Assembly (NCBI GenBank): GCA_013397075.1
Contig: VWZS01011033.1
Coordinates: 303,938 to 367,937, forward strand
From: Rhabdornis inornatus
Taxonomy: Eukaryota; Chordata; Aves; Passeriformes; Rhabdornithidae
DNA length: 64,000 bases
Direction of reading: 5' to 3'
Shown here: positions 1 to 13,276 of the stretch, one piece after another
Layout of the letters: each line of letters starts with the position of its first letter
Numbering within the stretch: the stretch's first letter is position 1
Made by a program: the position numbers and the translations under genes
Notes under the pieces: generated by a model
Database searches by the model: none
The model's input: only the letters and a program-made list of their open reading frames with translations
What the model was told of the DNA's origin: nothing

Positions 1-450
1 TTCTGAGTGAGAATGAAGTAAGAAGTCTTGTTCAGTTTTAGGGATATGAGAATTGGCTTTTCTCTGAGAAATCTGATTTGCTGATACTCTGATTTTCTGT
101 CTTCATTACCAGTCCCACTTGCCAGCATCTATAAATTCACATTAAATATTCTCAGCTGAGAAAATTTCTCATATCTAGGTCATTCTAGCCTTATTTTCTT
201 GTTGGCTTTTTGCTTGTTTTGGTCTTTTTAATATTTAATTATCTCCAGAAAGTGGGTTAAGTGGTCAGCTTTTCAGGAAGAATTTCAGGCAACATTTAGT
301 GTAGCTTGGCTTAAGTGTTGATAAACATTTTTTCACTCTAGTTGTTCTGATTTCTTCCATCAAACTGTTTGACCATGGGATGTGGACAAAGCTTATATGT
401 AGAAGTAATGCTGTTTTACAGAGTCTACTTTGCAGATTTCTGTAAATGCT

Positions 451-543
451 TCAGTTAATTTGTATATCCTTCATGAATTCATCATCAGTGACTTTGTTGG
501 TAGAGGAATCCAGCAAGAGATTAAGAGGCCCTTCAAAATTCAC
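451..543 (-). CDS. candidate terminal exon of an unidentified host gene
   Basis: On the minus strand a strong acceptor (a long pyrimidine run ending in TTTCTCCTTTCAG, plus-strand 544-558) precedes a 93-base open segment of 30 codons ending in TGA at 451-453. Only this frame is open; the other two hit stops within three codons. The translation begins VNFEGPLNLLLDSS and continues with an acidic TDDEF stretch, so its composition looks protein-like. No GT donor occurs before the stop, so it would have to be a last exon with a 3' UTR to the left, where ATTAAA-type poly(A) motifs occur on the minus strand (about 227-240). I do not recognise the protein and see no partner exon. A run of 30 open codons can arise by chance. 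Confidence 0.22.
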   Translation of the reverse strand: MNFEGPLNLLLDSSTNKVTDDEFMKDIQIN

Positions 544-545
544 CT

Positions 546-1392
546 GAAAGGAGAAACAAAGAAAAAAGCACCATTTTGGAATCAAGGTATTTCTATCCTA
601 CATAGATTTTTGTGCTCTTTTTTGGAGGATTTGCTTGCTGGCTTTCTCCATGGGTGATTATAATTCAAAACTGCTGTTGAATCGTCCCAGCCTTATATTC
701 TTTCTGTTTCACTATTCTTTCTGTTTCATATGCAATACCTTCCACTTTTGTTTTACTGTGGAACTTAAAAGAATGGATTTTACAGTCGCATTGATGTGAA
801 TTAGTTGTGACTTACTGCTATGATTATAATACTATTGAAGTTACACTTTGTCCCTGTAGTGCTTTTTATCCATAGAACTCCAGTGCCCTTTGTGGAAGGG
901 TCAGCAATGTAAAACCAATGTCAAATTTGTGTGTCTGTGTCCATGACTAACCTGTGCACAGAAATATAGGGTCTGTTTTGCATCAGTGGTTGAGTTTTTA
1001 TTGTGTAAAGTTATGCTAGAAGGTTGTTTTGTTGCTTTAGACTTTGGTCTAGAATGCTTTCATGCAAGAGAAGTGACAGTCCTACCTTCCCTGCTGCTGC
1101 TTGTGTGAAATGCACCTCCACGTTGCCACTCTTTCCAAACATGTTGCTAAAGAGGATAAATTCTTCTGAAGTCTTGCAACTCTGACACACTAGGAGGGTA
1201 TTAAGCCCCAGCTGCCTGTTGAGAATGGGAGGATTAGTATGCAGGAAAATAGATGTAGAGAAAGAGGTATAGGACTATGCCCTTGTTTACCTCTTTTGTT
1301 GCCATAGGAAGCACACAACCTGCCATGGTTGTCATCTTCAGTCTGCATCTATGGCCAGTATGAGAGTGCCATGTCATTATCCTGGTATTTTA
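546..1392. other. unique AT-rich sequence, no gene seen
   Basis: Unique-looking AT-rich DNA between the candidate exon and the first CR1. I see no repeat family, RNA gene or convincing open frame. Confidence 0.5.
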
Positions 1393-2150
1393 ATCACAGA
1401 ATGGATGAGATTGGAAGGAGCCACTGGCAGTCGTCTAGTCCAACCTCACTGCTCAAGCAGGGTCCTCTAGACCGTGCTTACTGAGGATTGTGCCCAGATG
1501 ACTTTGAATATCTCCACGGAAGGGGACTCCATGACCTCTCTGGGCAATCTATACCACTGCCTAGTCACCTGCATAGTAAAATTTTCCCTCATGTTCAGAT
1601 GGGACTTCCTGTGCATCAGTTTCTGTCCCTGCCTCTTGTCCTATTGCTTGGCACCACTGAGATGAGCCTGGCTCTGTACTTCTGTCACCCTCTCTGCAGA
1701 TACTGACAGACATTGATGAGGTCTTCTGTCAGTTGTCTCTTCTCAAGGCTGAACAGGCTCAGCTCCCTCTGCCTTTTCTCATAAGAGGGGTGATCCAGAC
1801 CCCTCATCATTTTCATAGCCCTCCACTGGACCTGCTCCAGGAGCTCCATGTATCTCTTGTTCTGAGGAGCCCAGAACTGGACACAACACTCCAGATGTGG
1901 CTTCACCAGGGCTGAGCAGAGGAGCAGGATCAGTTCCCTCATCCTGCTGGAATGCTCTTCCTAATGCACTATCAGCCTTTCTGGCCACAAGGACCCTACT
2001 GGCTCATGGACAGCTTGTTGTCCACCAGGACCCCAGTTCCTTCTCTGCTGAATTGCTTTCCAGCAGGCCCAGCAGTCCTGGAGTGTGGGGTTGTTCCACC
2101 CCAAATGCAGGACCCCATATTTGCCTTTGTTAAATTTTGGGCAGTTCCTC
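1393..2150 (-). mobile_element. CR1 LINE, 3' fragment
   Basis: Antisense CR1 retrotransposon. The left end carries the inverted CR1 3' terminus (CACAGAATGG followed by GGAAGGAGCCACTGG). The minus strand at 1685-1942 encodes the reverse transcriptase C-terminus typical of CR1: a VKPHLECCVQFWAP block, a LLEQVQWRAMKMMRGL block, then an RELSLFSLEKR block. To the right are the usual CR1 segments around the GCTTGTTGTCCACCAGGACC motif. It is 5'-truncated, as nearly all CR1 copies are, and diverged. The 5' limit is approximate. Confidence 0.9.
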
Positions 2151-4718
2151 TTTTTCAGTTGCAAGAACTGATTCTTCTTTGAAGAAAGAAAAAAATGCAG
2201 TAGGAGTGTGTTGTATATACTTACACTAATAAAAGTTTGGAGACAAAGAAAAGGTAAAAATGCTTTTTTTATGTAGAAAGGAAGAATGCTTCAGGATTCA
2301 TAAAGGTGTTCTTTCACTTGGCTTAATGAAGTCGTCTTGTAAATTGGAATTTGAACATATTTTGAGGTTAGGGGAGCATAGGATAATTTATTATGCATAT
2401 ATAAAGCAACAGTCAAGAAATTTTGGGCTTGTAGTTTATACTTCATGTGAATTTTGGACTTAAATTGTTATTTTAACATAATTTCAAATAAGAGTTGACT
2501 TTTCAAGTGAGCTGATGCTTTTTTATGACTGTAAACAAAAGTTTAGTTTCACTATTCTGGGGTCCTAGTGGTAGTTTTAGATGGTGTAAACCAGAAGGAG
2601 CTTTGTGTGAGTATGTAGTCATAGTGATATGAAATTAATATTATGGTAGGCACAACTGAGCCTTGTATGTTTGTCTTAGTTACAGACTTTGAACTTGTGT
2701 CTACAGCTTGTCAGGGGGAAGGGAGAAATCCTGTTACAGCTTCTAAGTTTTCTTCTTACAGACTACTACATTTGGCCCCCTGTGTAAGACCATACATGGC
2801 AGTGCACTTAGAGTTTCCCAGATGATTAAATTACATTGTTTTGAAAAGATTAGATGATGTCAGGAACTGTTGAACAGAAAAAAAAGAAAAAAGGCTCCAT
2901 TAATTACTCAAATATTTGTTGTATTTGGTTTGATTTAAAACATAATGACAGCTTACTTCACCCTTTCTCTTGTTAAAAACTACAATGTAATATTGGCTTT
3001 CACATTTATGTATTAGCTTTTGCATGCTGGTATTGACCATAAATATTCAGATACAGTACAATGTATAATTCTATTTAGGTGTTATAATCTATTAATTTAA
3101 GTGTGTACCATATAGTTTATAGAAATAGTGGTGTGATGAATGTGTTGTATCATAGGCCTTAGCAAAAGCACAAAATGTTTTAAATGCTTCTATGGAAAGA
3201 ATGGTGGGAAACAATTATGTTGATTCCCACATCTGCTGACTGACCACTCCAAGAGATAAGAGTGACAAAAGCAGAGCACCTGAGAAGAATCGTAGAAGAA
3301 TTTGTTAACCCCTTATAGGAGGATGTGGAACAACAGGATGGAGACGCAAGGAGAAATAAAACATATCTCACAGGATGTTGTGCAGAAAAGTTAGAGTGTA
3401 AAGAAACAAACCAAACAGTTCCTGAAACACCAAAAACTCACAAGACTGTCTGAATAACGTATGAAGCACTTGAATATATATGTACCTCAGTAATGTAACA
3501 GTATAAAGATCACATTCTCTGACTTTACCTTCCTGCTTTTTGGCCAAAAGCCAAGGGCACCCCAGTGCTGGTTAATTTTTTTTACATCCCTTATTAAACT
3601 TAAAAAAAAAAAAAAGAAAATCCAAATTGCAAATCTCATTTTTCACACTCTGTTAGCAAAAGTTAATTGTGGTTTTAAAAGGGTAGTGCCAGGCTTTGGG
3701 TCTTAAGGTCTGTCTTGTTTTGGTTCATGAGGACACTAAGCTGTTCTAACTTTCCCAGGAAATAGAAATTTTATATGTCATATAAGGCAGATTTTTAATG
3801 ATGGGGTTAGTTCTGCACCCCACAGCTTCTCATGTGTAGCTGAGCACAAAGGATAACTGGAGAGGCAGTTTATTTTGAAAATCCCGATCATGGCAAGTGT
3901 TACATGTTACCTTTTAAAAAGAAAAACTTTCTTGTATCTCAGCTTTTCCTTGAAATATTGAGAGCTCATTCAAGTTGAAGCTCTTCATACCAGAGATCAT
4001 TGGAAACATTCTTTCACAAGGACACAAGAAATATGTTTCTGCTTTTACAAAAAGCCCTTGGCATTACCATTTTTCTCATAGATTTTTTAGATGTGTTTTA
4101 TTCACCAGGCTAGCCATGTACAGAGCATCTACAGTGTGTTTGTTGTGACAGATCAGTATCCAAAGGCTGTGGATACACAACATGGTAGGATTTGAGGGAA
4201 AGTAATACTTATTTAATATTACATGAAAAGGATTTAATATCTAATTTAACACCTACATTTAACTATCACTTAAAATTTATAACATTACAGAAGTATTTTT
4301 TAAACAACAGTTTTCAAATCGATTGAGGTAATTGTTGATGGAACAATTTGTCTGAAGAATTAAATACGAGTATGGGAGATATTCATGCTAAAACTGTATG
4401 AAAGCTTTTTAGACTTTGAGCCTGTTAACCCCACTGAGATATCTGTGTTGAGTTACCAGCAGCATGTCACTGGGTTTTAATACTGATGGTGAAACATTGT
4501 GCCAAACTATGTTTTTTTGTCTTTGTCTGGTCATTTCTGGTGAACGTAAACATAATATTCCTGGCCAGATGTGGATGTGTGGCTGAGATTGGTACATGCT
4601 ATGGCTTCTCTAAGAGACGCAATTATCTCTGCTGGTTGTTCAGAGTGTGTTGCCAGTTGCTCTGAGTAGAGCACTGCTCTTTATTGACAGATTACCATGT
4701 ACATTTTTATGCAGACAG
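2151..4718. other. unique AT-rich sequence
   Basis: No gene or repeat family recognised. A poly-A run with scattered G sits at about 3600-3618. The open frames here are short and lack protein-family features. Confidence 0.5.
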
Positions 4719-4793
4719 TTTTTGGGTTTTTGTTTGTTTTTGTTTTTTTGGGTTTGGGTTTTTTTGTTTTTGTTTTGTTTTTTGTTTTGTTTT
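4719..4793. repeat. T/G-rich low-complexity tract
   Basis: Irregular (T)nG and TTTGGG units. Open frames on both strands here are artefacts of composition. Confidence 0.9.
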
Positions 4794-7700
4794 GAGACTG
4801 AGATGGTTATCCTTCTTTTGAAATTAGCATAATTTCTCTTTGGGGTGGTTAAAGAAGTTGTAGTAATCTCTACCAGGCTGCCTAGTGTCAACATCAGACA
4901 CATTGCTTCTTTTGGTTGACCGTGAATATACAATAAGATTCATACATTCTGTGCTCAAAATGTTTTGTTTTTTTTTCTCATTAAGTTAGTCATGCTTAAG
5001 TATTTTAAAATGACTGAGAACTTAGTGAAATTAAATGATGTATAATTTGAGCTGAGAAGAACTGCCGATGTTTGGACTATATTTTTAACCCAATGTACTT
5101 CATTTCACTGTTAAGAAGAGAGGATATTTTTAGTTAACACCACCATTCATTTCCAGCCAAAATGAATGCAAAGAGAGTATGAAGACCTACACAATCAGAT
5201 TTCACATTTGTAGACTGCAGAAGGAAATGAGCACTAATGAATGCGTAGGGGATTTTTATTATATACCTTTGTGGTCCAGTTTTGGGAAGAATATGCATTA
5301 CCTGAGACATCATCCATTTAAAGGACAGGCTGACTGGTTCTAACAGTAAAGTAACTGAGATGTTATTTGCCTTAACAAGTTATTATAATTCAGAGCCAAG
5401 GAAATGTATGCAATTAAAATGGACACTGAATGCTGTGGCAAGAGGTGCTTACCTAAGCCCAGCTACCAGAGCTTTCAGGAACTCATTTTCCCCAGCAGGC
5501 CTGCCATATTACAGTCCTCCCTTGCTAATTACACGGGCAGCTGCCGCAAACAGTGCTGAGTTTGAATTGCCAAAGGACTTTTTCTTTATAAAGGGTATAT
5601 TTCTTTGGAGCCTGCAACCACCCTGCACTAGCTGCACCCTGTTAACTCATCTTTGCCATGCAGTAGGCAGCCTATGAAGCAGAGATAATGCACTTATCAG
5701 GGAAGCAAGTGCTAGGAGTACACTTTTCATTAAGGTTGGTCCTATAGGTGTGGGAGAAGTCTACCCAAAGATCCTTTGTTTTTAATCTGAATAGACTTGG
5801 TTAATTTTGCTCCTTTGTTTGAACTTTATTAAAGGGAATTTAGTATTTCTCATTCTTCTGTTCTGTTGAGTGGGATTCTGCACAGTCGAAGGTATCATCT
5901 GGGTCATGCAGCAGATGGGGAGCAGCAGAAGTAGCCAGCTGGGCAGGGAGGCAGTACAGGAAAGCACCACCAGGCAAATGGCCAGAGAGTCATGATTTCC
6001 AGGTAGGCCTGGATTGGCTGTATTTTCATTGCATTTCAGGAAAGAAAATAAACTCACTAGTGTGGGGTGACTTTACCCTTTTATAGCATTAATAAATACA
6101 TTCTTGTTGGAGTCACATATATTGGAGAGAAAGTGACTTCTGCCATCACAGTGAGAATATGTCCACTTCAAGATAACCAGTTATATCCTGCAGCAGCCAG
6201 GGCTGACTGCAAGCTTGGCAGTCACCCATGTCTCTGGTGAGCAGCTGATGCAGCCATCCCATGCTCAAGAGATGTCAGGTGACATGCAGACAAAATGGAG
6301 ATATTAATTGTTTTATTTGGATGTTACGACAAATAGCTGGTACTTTCTCACTTTCCTTTTGATAAAGGTGTTGACTGTTTTAAGGACTGCAGTGTTAAGG
6401 CTTGAGATAATGACATCTCATTTGAAAGCCGAGTATGCCATGAGCTGTCTTTTCCTTGTTGATTAGAAGAATATCCCATCAGACTTTATTGTTTTGATCA
6501 CCCATTTATTCTAATCCTCTTGGAAAGTGAAGATTGTTTTCCAACCTATTGCAAATCAAAATAAGAAAGAAGACAAAGACCAGCAGCTGCTCTTTCTGCT
6601 AGAAATCCAAGCATACTTCTCTCCTAAAGTGTAGATATAATGCCTAACTAGAATTGCAAGAAGTGCTGCACCATGAAAACTTGATAGGTTAAGTTGCATA
6701 CCCCTTTGGCATGCCTGGTTAGCCTTCCTTAAATTATTTGAAAAGCTCTCAAGTGGATTTTAGCCTCTGACTGCTTTTCTTCTGGATTGATCCTGCAGTT
6801 ACTGAGTTACCACCTCTAGGGACTAGGAACAGAGTGTTTTAACATGATAAAAATCAAAATAATTTTCTTCATGGCTTGCCAAGTGAAATATCCCTACAAA
6901 TGCACTTGGTTCATCAAAATATCAAACTCCAGACTGTTGAAGTAGTGTTTTTGGTAATTGTAGAGAACATAAAATGGTTTGAATACAAATTTAGCTCTTA
7001 CATACTGATTAGTCATCAGAGGTGACTCAAATTTTGACTTCAGAACTTAGTCCTTGCCCACTTCCCTTTGATTTTTGTAACCACTCTGAAGACTGAAAAT
7101 GTCATGGCAGCAGCTGTGTCACTAACCAAAATGCAGCACTAAATTGGATGCTCAGTGAATTTTACTGAGCAGTCTTATGTTTTGTGAGTAGGAAAAAGTA
7201 ATCTTGAAAACAAGTTGTCCCACTGCTTTGGGAAAGAATAATTAAAAAGGATGATTAATTTATGAATTCTTTTCACTTTCATTTAAAATAAATTACTCTG
7301 GAGGCAATTAAGCATTTCTTCCCATGTAATAAGTTAAATTGATGAATTGATGGTCTAGAAATGGCTTAGATTTATTTTGGGCAAGTACAGTCTATCAAAT
7401 TAAAAGTTATTAATACATTTTGTAACAGTCTTTCAATAAACAAAGACACCTCACTGGTACTAATAATATAAATGCTTGTTTGTAAGTGATTTATCTTCAC
7501 CTCAGTCTTTGAGGTCTTCGTCCAAAACTTAAGTTCAACTTTTACCTGATATTATTTCAGGAAGACAATTAATGCATGTGAGTCAAGGAGTTATGGACAA
7601 AAGACATTCATTTGCTGAATAGTTTTAACCTGAATAAAAGATATTTAAAAAACTGTATATAGTATTTCAGTTACCACCTTTGAAAATACTGTAAGCAGTT

Positions 7701-8586
7701 TTACTTTTCTGCACTGAGTGTACTTAGCAATAGTCATGAATTTAAAGCACAAGTTTCCTTGTGTTAAAGAGTTGGGTTTTTTGGTTTTTTTTTTTCAATT
7801 TGTCCTTTAGTGATGTAAAGCCTGTGGAAAACCTCTTATCACCAGTTTCTAGTCCTAAGGCCTCTTGCATCTTTTCTAAACATAAAATCCAACTAGCGGT
7901 TTACTGGAATTAGTTGACTATAATTAATATAAACCCAGAAGGACCAAAAGTAGGTTCTACAGAAAGACTTGAACAGTGTATTTCATCAACTCTCAGCTAA
8001 TTCTCATTAACTTGTAGCTAAAGAAAAACTGAGGTGCCCCAGCCAATAGCACAGTATTTGGGGTATTGTGTAGACATTCAGGTGTATTCCTGCTGTGAGC
8101 AAGGAGAGGACTCCTCCAGGAAAGCCAAAGACAGAGGAGAGGGCGTGGTGGAGATGCTGCCATTCCTTCTTCGGCCTGATCCATGCCAGCTTATACTGGC
8201 TTCATGATATTCCATTCCCAATCTAAAATATAAACTAATTACAGAGAAATTTATGATTATGATGACAATAATAATGTAGTAATAGAAGAAATGTATATCT
8301 GTATGTAATTAACACAGTGCAGTCTTAAAAATTGATAATTTTTAAATTATAGAATATTAACCTACTTTATATGCATAACTACATTGTCTAAAATTAAAAG
8401 CTTGACTTACAGGAAGTTTGAAGTGCATATTATTTATAAAAAAGGCATTTAAGAGTTGACATGCAGGAATTGAAATGTTTTTAAACAGTATTTTACAATT
8501 CTTTTCACAGTTATTTATAAAATAAAGTATTTTAGTTAAATATTATTCAGAGTGTATTTCAACAGATGACAGGCTTTTCCCCAAGA

Positions 8587-8617
8587 AAAATGTAGGTCCT
8601 GCAAAGACCTACATTTT
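8587..8617. repeat. perfect inverted repeat, 12-bp arms
   Basis: AAAATGTAGGTC at 8587-8598 and GACCTACATTTT at 8606-8617 are exact reverse complements around a 7-base loop. Function unknown. Confidence 0.9.
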
Positions 8618-9209
8618 CCAGGTTGCATTTACTGAGACAGAAAAGGTCATACTCAATCTTTACTGAGTACCCATTATTTTAATAGCAGAAAAAACACTTG
8701 ATTTAGAAGTATTTACGAGGGTGTACGTTTTTTTTTGTTGCATCATATTTTTATCTGTCAAACCCTGTCAGTGTGTGGGGAAAAGAATGAATGCTTAAAA
8801 GTATCTCAGTGCAGCGTAGGTGAGCAATATGCTAAATGTGAGCACGTTTTTAAAAAATCTGCAGCTGGAATATAAAATTACAATAAAGTTCACCAAAATT
8901 AATGGGCATAGAGGTGATCAGAACTTCTAAGATCTGGTTGTCTGGAAACTAAGTGTATTTCACAGTAAGAGTGCTTGTTCAAGAGGGCTTTTTGTACAGA
9001 ACAAGAAGTCAGACACAAAATGCCTCAATAAAATATATTGAATAAACTGTACCACAGCACATGTATCTGCTCTTAGAGTTTCAGGGCTTAATTTAAACGT
9101 CAGTCTTGTACCATATTACCATTTTAAACTTTTTCTGATCTGATGTATGCCCTACTCGGGCAGTAGCACATAGGAAAATGGTGTTCCGGTGTTGTAGTAT
9201 GTATGTATA

Positions 9210-9236
9210 CTCTATCCTACTGTATGTAGGATAGAG
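9210..9236. repeat. perfect inverted repeat, 11-bp arms
   Basis: CTCTATCCTAC at 9210-9220 and GTAGGATAGAG at 9226-9236 form a perfect stem around TGTAT. A GTATGTATGTATAC run lies just upstream. Function unknown. Confidence 0.9.
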
Positions 9237-9534
9237 GTGCTGGTTGAAATAGATCTCTGTGAAACTTGTGACAGAGAATCAATTGCACTCAAACATAACT
9301 TAATATCAGCGAGCAGTGATCTTATATATAGTATCTAAATCTTATTTTCCACTACTTTTTCTTCAATCATAATCTGTTGCACCATGTAAGAATGTAGCCA
9401 CTTAAAGGGAAATGTAGCCATTTCACAGTGTAGCTGTGAAAACATCAACAAAAAGGTTTTGTTATTCTTGTGCGGTTACATGCGAGCTTTCCTGAAAACA
9501 CAGCTGCCTGACTAGCAAGCCAAAGCAGTCAGGG

Positions 9535-9700
9535 CTTCTGTGCCTTATTTTTAGTCTAAACCAACCCTCTTTTAGTTTATAGCCATTCTTCCTTGTCCTA
9601 CATATCCTTGTAAAAAGTCCCTGTCCAGCTTTCTTGTAGGCTCCTTTTACATACTGGAAATCTCTTTGTTTTAAAAGCTTTGCTTGGTCAATCAGAAAAA
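9535..9700 (-). mobile_element. CR1 LINE 3' fragment, diverged
   Basis: Antisense CR1. On the minus strand the segment reads as the CR1 3' region that gives the familiar FQYVKGAYKKAGQGLF and NGYKLKEGWFRL translations, corresponding to the conserved 'column of galleys' of CR1 3' ends. No intact frame; both ends are approximate. Confidence 0.75.
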
Positions 9701-10435
9701 ACAAAAAGCAACAAAAAATCCTGAAAGATTTTTTCTAATCTAAACTAAATCCCCAAGTTTTGGTTTTTATTTTATTCTGATCCTGTGCAGTTAGCTTTTC
9801 TCCCCTCGATGCTTCAAAAGTTGACTTCATCCAGTTTCTGTGATCAGCAAGTAAGCTTTGTGACAGTGTTTCTTCTATTGTGTCATGCTTCATATCTGAA
9901 CTTCAGATTTTACTAAAATTGATTTGTTCTTTTCTATCCTATGTCTATATTATACCTATTTCAAGAAGAAAAATCTTGACAGTGGCAACTCAAATTTTCA
10001 TCTACAGTTTCCTCCCTGTGAAATAGGTATAGATTCCAAAGAGAGTGCTGTACTTACAAAGACGTACAGACTAAGAATGTCCAGAAGGTACCATTTCCAG
10101 TTGCACTTCCTTGTGCAGGTAAGCATGATTACCTCAATGATTCATCCAACTTTGTGGCTTCTTAATATGCTGTGTCCCAAGAGCTGTCAGCTGTGACTTC
10201 TGCTTTTGTTATTCCCTGTGTCCCCTGATGATGAACAGAATTCTGTGTGGTTTAGAATTCTCTGTGGGCCTGCTCCACAGGCTGTAGCATTACATCTCAC
10301 ATGCTGCTGTTATCCCTTTCTGTCTTCCTCTGTTTCATTCAGTCTTGTTCTAATGAGGATGTGAATAGAGTTCCTGGGTCTACACCTGCCTCCATAAGGG
10401 CAGCAGTCTCAGGCTGGCAGTACTGCAGTGTCTGG
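9701..10435. other. unique sequence, nothing recognised
   Basis: No repeat family or gene recognised. A 90-codon open frame at 9924-10196 has no domain features. Confidence 0.45.
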
Positions 10436-10508
10436 AAAAAAAAAAAGAAAAAAAAAAGTTAAAAAAAAGAAAAAAAAAAAAGAAAGAAAAGAAAAAAAGA
10501 AAAAAAAG
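10436..10508. repeat. A-rich (AAAAG-like) low-complexity tract
   Basis: Almost pure A with scattered G and an occasional T; it creates a lysine-only pseudo-ORF. Confidence 0.9.
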
Positions 10509-10854
10509 ATGTTTTACATTATCTTTACAGTGCTGCAGTTCTTAAAATTGATTCATTTTATTAAGTCAACATCATGTCTTAACCACTGTCATAACCTTAT
10601 TAACTTTTGCTGTTGGTATAGAAATATATATTTACATTATTCTGAAAGAGATAAGCAAGTTAACAAAAAGTGAAAATAGCAAGAAACCATGGAAGTTATT
10701 AGTATTTTACTTCTTTGAAATCTGTAAAATCCTGTTAGCTCAAGCAGATATTGAAATAGGAACAGTTGACATGAGGTAGGTGTTACATAATTTATAAAAT
10801 AGTGTGTCTGATCATGAAAGTTATAGGTAAGGAAATGACTTGAAGCTGTGAAAA

Positions 10855-11075
10855 GATGAGTTTAGATTGGCTGTTAGGAAAAAGTTCTTCACTGAGGGAG
10901 TAGTCATACACTAGAATAAGACCTTCCAGGTAGTGATCATGGCCCCAGGTCTGTTGGTGTTAAAGTGTTGCTCTTAGATATAAGGTTTAACTTCTAGGTT
11001 ATCCTATGTGGATTCAGGAGTTAGACTTGATGGTCCTTGTGGGTCCCATCCAACTCAGGATATTCTATAGTTCTA
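10855..11075 (+). mobile_element. CR1 LINE 3' end
   Basis: Diverged CR1 3' terminus in sense orientation. It contains the GTTAGGAAAAAGTTCTTCAC block, the GTTAGACTTGATGGTCCTTG block and the GGGTCCCATCCAACTC block, and ends with the CTATAGTTCTA relic of the CR1 3' octamer repeats. The 5' limit is approximate. Confidence 0.85.
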
Positions 11076-12289
11076 CTTGGGCACACTGTTGAATTTCCTT
11101 CTGGATCTCGTCTTCTTAAATCCTTTTATGTTGTCACCAGTCTGTAATACATTTCAAAGTCTTCAATTCAGGGGTTTTCTGCCATCTTATTTGTGACTCT
11201 ATGACATATTACAGTTAATGCAAAACTTTTATTAACTCATACACTTGTATATGAGATGTCAAGAAAGAGAGTAATATTTTTTTCCCTTTTTAAATGCATT
11301 AGTAGAAGAGGAGGTAAGAAGTAGGAGTTAGCACCATATGACCATTCTGCTTTCTTTTGATAGCTGATGTGCCCATACTTTATTGTCGCAATTATTCCTC
11401 AGTGCTGCCTTAGGATTATTTTACTAAATCTTCTGGGAAGCTCAACTGTGGTCTCAAAAAGTTGGGTTTTAGCAGTAAAAGTCAGTTTCAGGTGTAATGG
11501 CTGCAATGAATAGCGATCAAGATCTTGGCAATATCTCTGTGGGATGTTTGAGGTAAACAGTGCAAAGAAAATGAGACTGAGATTTGGTGTCTGCTCATAA
11601 TGAAGTTCTACTTCCAACCTCCTCCTCCACAGGATTAATTACATGATTTAGTGGTTGGACACCCAATGGCATGACAGAGATTGTTTTTCTGAGCCAAATT
11701 AAGACTAAGAAATACTAATTTCTGTACATCACATGTCAAAGGACCAGGACAATGAAGAGGAAGTAAATGATAGTATGTTCACAAACAAAAGTCCCAAATG
11801 CTTATTTTGTGGCTGTAAAGTGATGTTATGAAGACACTCAGGTTGGTGTAACCTTACAGCATTCAAGAGATGACTCATAGAAGCCTTTTCCTAGCTCAAT
11901 GCCAATGTGAACAGAGTCCAGGATTTATGAGGTGATACACAGTAACTTTGCTTTCTGCCAGCACAGTCTTGGCCTTGGTTGAACATCCAAGTTCTTTCTT
12001 GGCTAATGAAAAGGTTTCGTTTGTCTTTTTGTGCTTACATGCTATGCTAGAGTAGAGCAATAAACAGAGCTCGCCTGTTTGCTGTGAAGAGTTATGATAG
12101 TGTGAAGTGCTCAAGTATGAGATACTGTAGCCCAGATGCTCTTAAAAACATAAGCAACGAAGATGAGTTTACTATCTACAGGAATCAAGTTACAACAGAG
12201 TAGTCTGGAGACTTGGAACTGCAGAAAATAATTTAAGTGTCCCTGTAGACAAACTGAAGATGTGAAAGTTATGTACCCTCTCAATAAAG
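11076..12289. other. unique sequence, nothing recognised
   Basis: No gene or repeat family recognised; the short open frames on the minus strand look like chance. Confidence 0.45.
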
Positions 12290-12790
12290 AAGGCCAACTG
12301 CAAACTAGACTAAAAGCAAGGGCATGAAGAGCAGGTGGAGGGAAGTGATTATTTCTCTCTCTTTGGTGCTTGTGAGACAACATCTGAAATACTGTGTTCA
12401 GCTCTGGGCTCCCCAGTACAAGAAATACATAGATATACTGGAGCAAGTCCAGAGAAAGGCCACTGGGATGCTAGAACAAATTATATACAAGGAGAGGCTG
12501 GGAGAGCTGGGTTTGTTTAGCCTGAAGAAGGAAAGATGCTGTTGCTGTCTTAAACTGTCTGGTAGGTAGTTAGAGTGAAGATGAAGCCAAACTCTTCTGG
12601 TAGGTGCACAATGACAGGAGACATCAGAGAGAAGTTGCAATGAGGTAAATCCAATTAAATAGCAGAAAAACTGTATTACATTGAGGATAGTCAGACGTTA
12701 AATCTGAGAGTGACTGTGTAATCTCCACCTTCAAAGATATTCAGAACTCGAGCAGAGAACCTCAGCTAGGCAAATTTGATCTCATGAGAG
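12290..12790 (+). mobile_element. CR1 LINE fragment (RT C-terminus and 3' region)
   Basis: Sense CR1 copy. The plus-strand frame at 12324-12569 encodes the CR1 reverse transcriptase tail: a LVRQHLKYCVQLWAP block, an ILEQVQRKATGM block and a RLGELGLFSLKK block, then is lost to indels. Downstream (to about 12790) follows the usual CR1 3' region, including a match to the 'GGAATCTCCATCCTTGGAGA' type segment, before the copy fades. Ends approximate. Confidence 0.85.
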
Positions 12791-13276
12791 CTTTTCAGTC
12801 TGTATTATTCTGATTCTTATTTTGTAGTCAGACAGAAATAGTAGAAAATTTTACTCATAGATACTATTCAACAAAAGGTTTGCCTTGAGGGGATATGTCA
12901 AAGCAACCTGAGATACTGATTGTGGAAGCTCATTCCTGTCTTAGTTGAATGTAGCCTTTATTTACCAGAGTGCACTTGAGTGAAAAAATGTTCAGTCACT
13001 GTTGTTTGAGCCAACAGCTCTGTTTGTCTCCAGATAGCTAAGAGAGAGAAAATGACTTTCCAACAATGGATATATTAGAAAGATCTGCTGTATATCTCAG
13101 TGTATGCCTTCAGACTTCTTCAGCTTTCACCAGAAACTAAGTGGGTTCACTTGCCCTTGTGTTGAAGTTGACATTTTATGCTAGAGTATGACAGAGCGAT
13201 TGGACTTTATTGCTATGTTTTGCCCTAAAATTTATGATAGTCGTTTCCATTAAACAAGATGTTCTATTTGTTATTA
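12791..13276. other. unique sequence, nothing recognised
   Basis: No gene or repeat family recognised. Confidence 0.4.

Larger units (their letters stand above)
4794..9534. other. unique AT-rich sequence with two short perfect hairpins
   Basis: No gene recognised. A less AT-rich island at about 5440-5660 holds a 105-codon open frame (5360-5677, plus) with no recognisable domain. Perfect inverted repeats lie at 8587-8617 and 9210-9236 and are listed separately. A T-rich run is at 7773-7797. Confidence 0.5.

Noticed and set aside
1685..1942. 85-codon reverse transcriptase-like frame as a functional gene
   Set aside because: It is the C-terminal remnant of a 5'-truncated CR1 copy; the catalytic domain is absent.
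10428..10673. Lys-rich open frame
   Set aside because: Translation of an A-rich tract.
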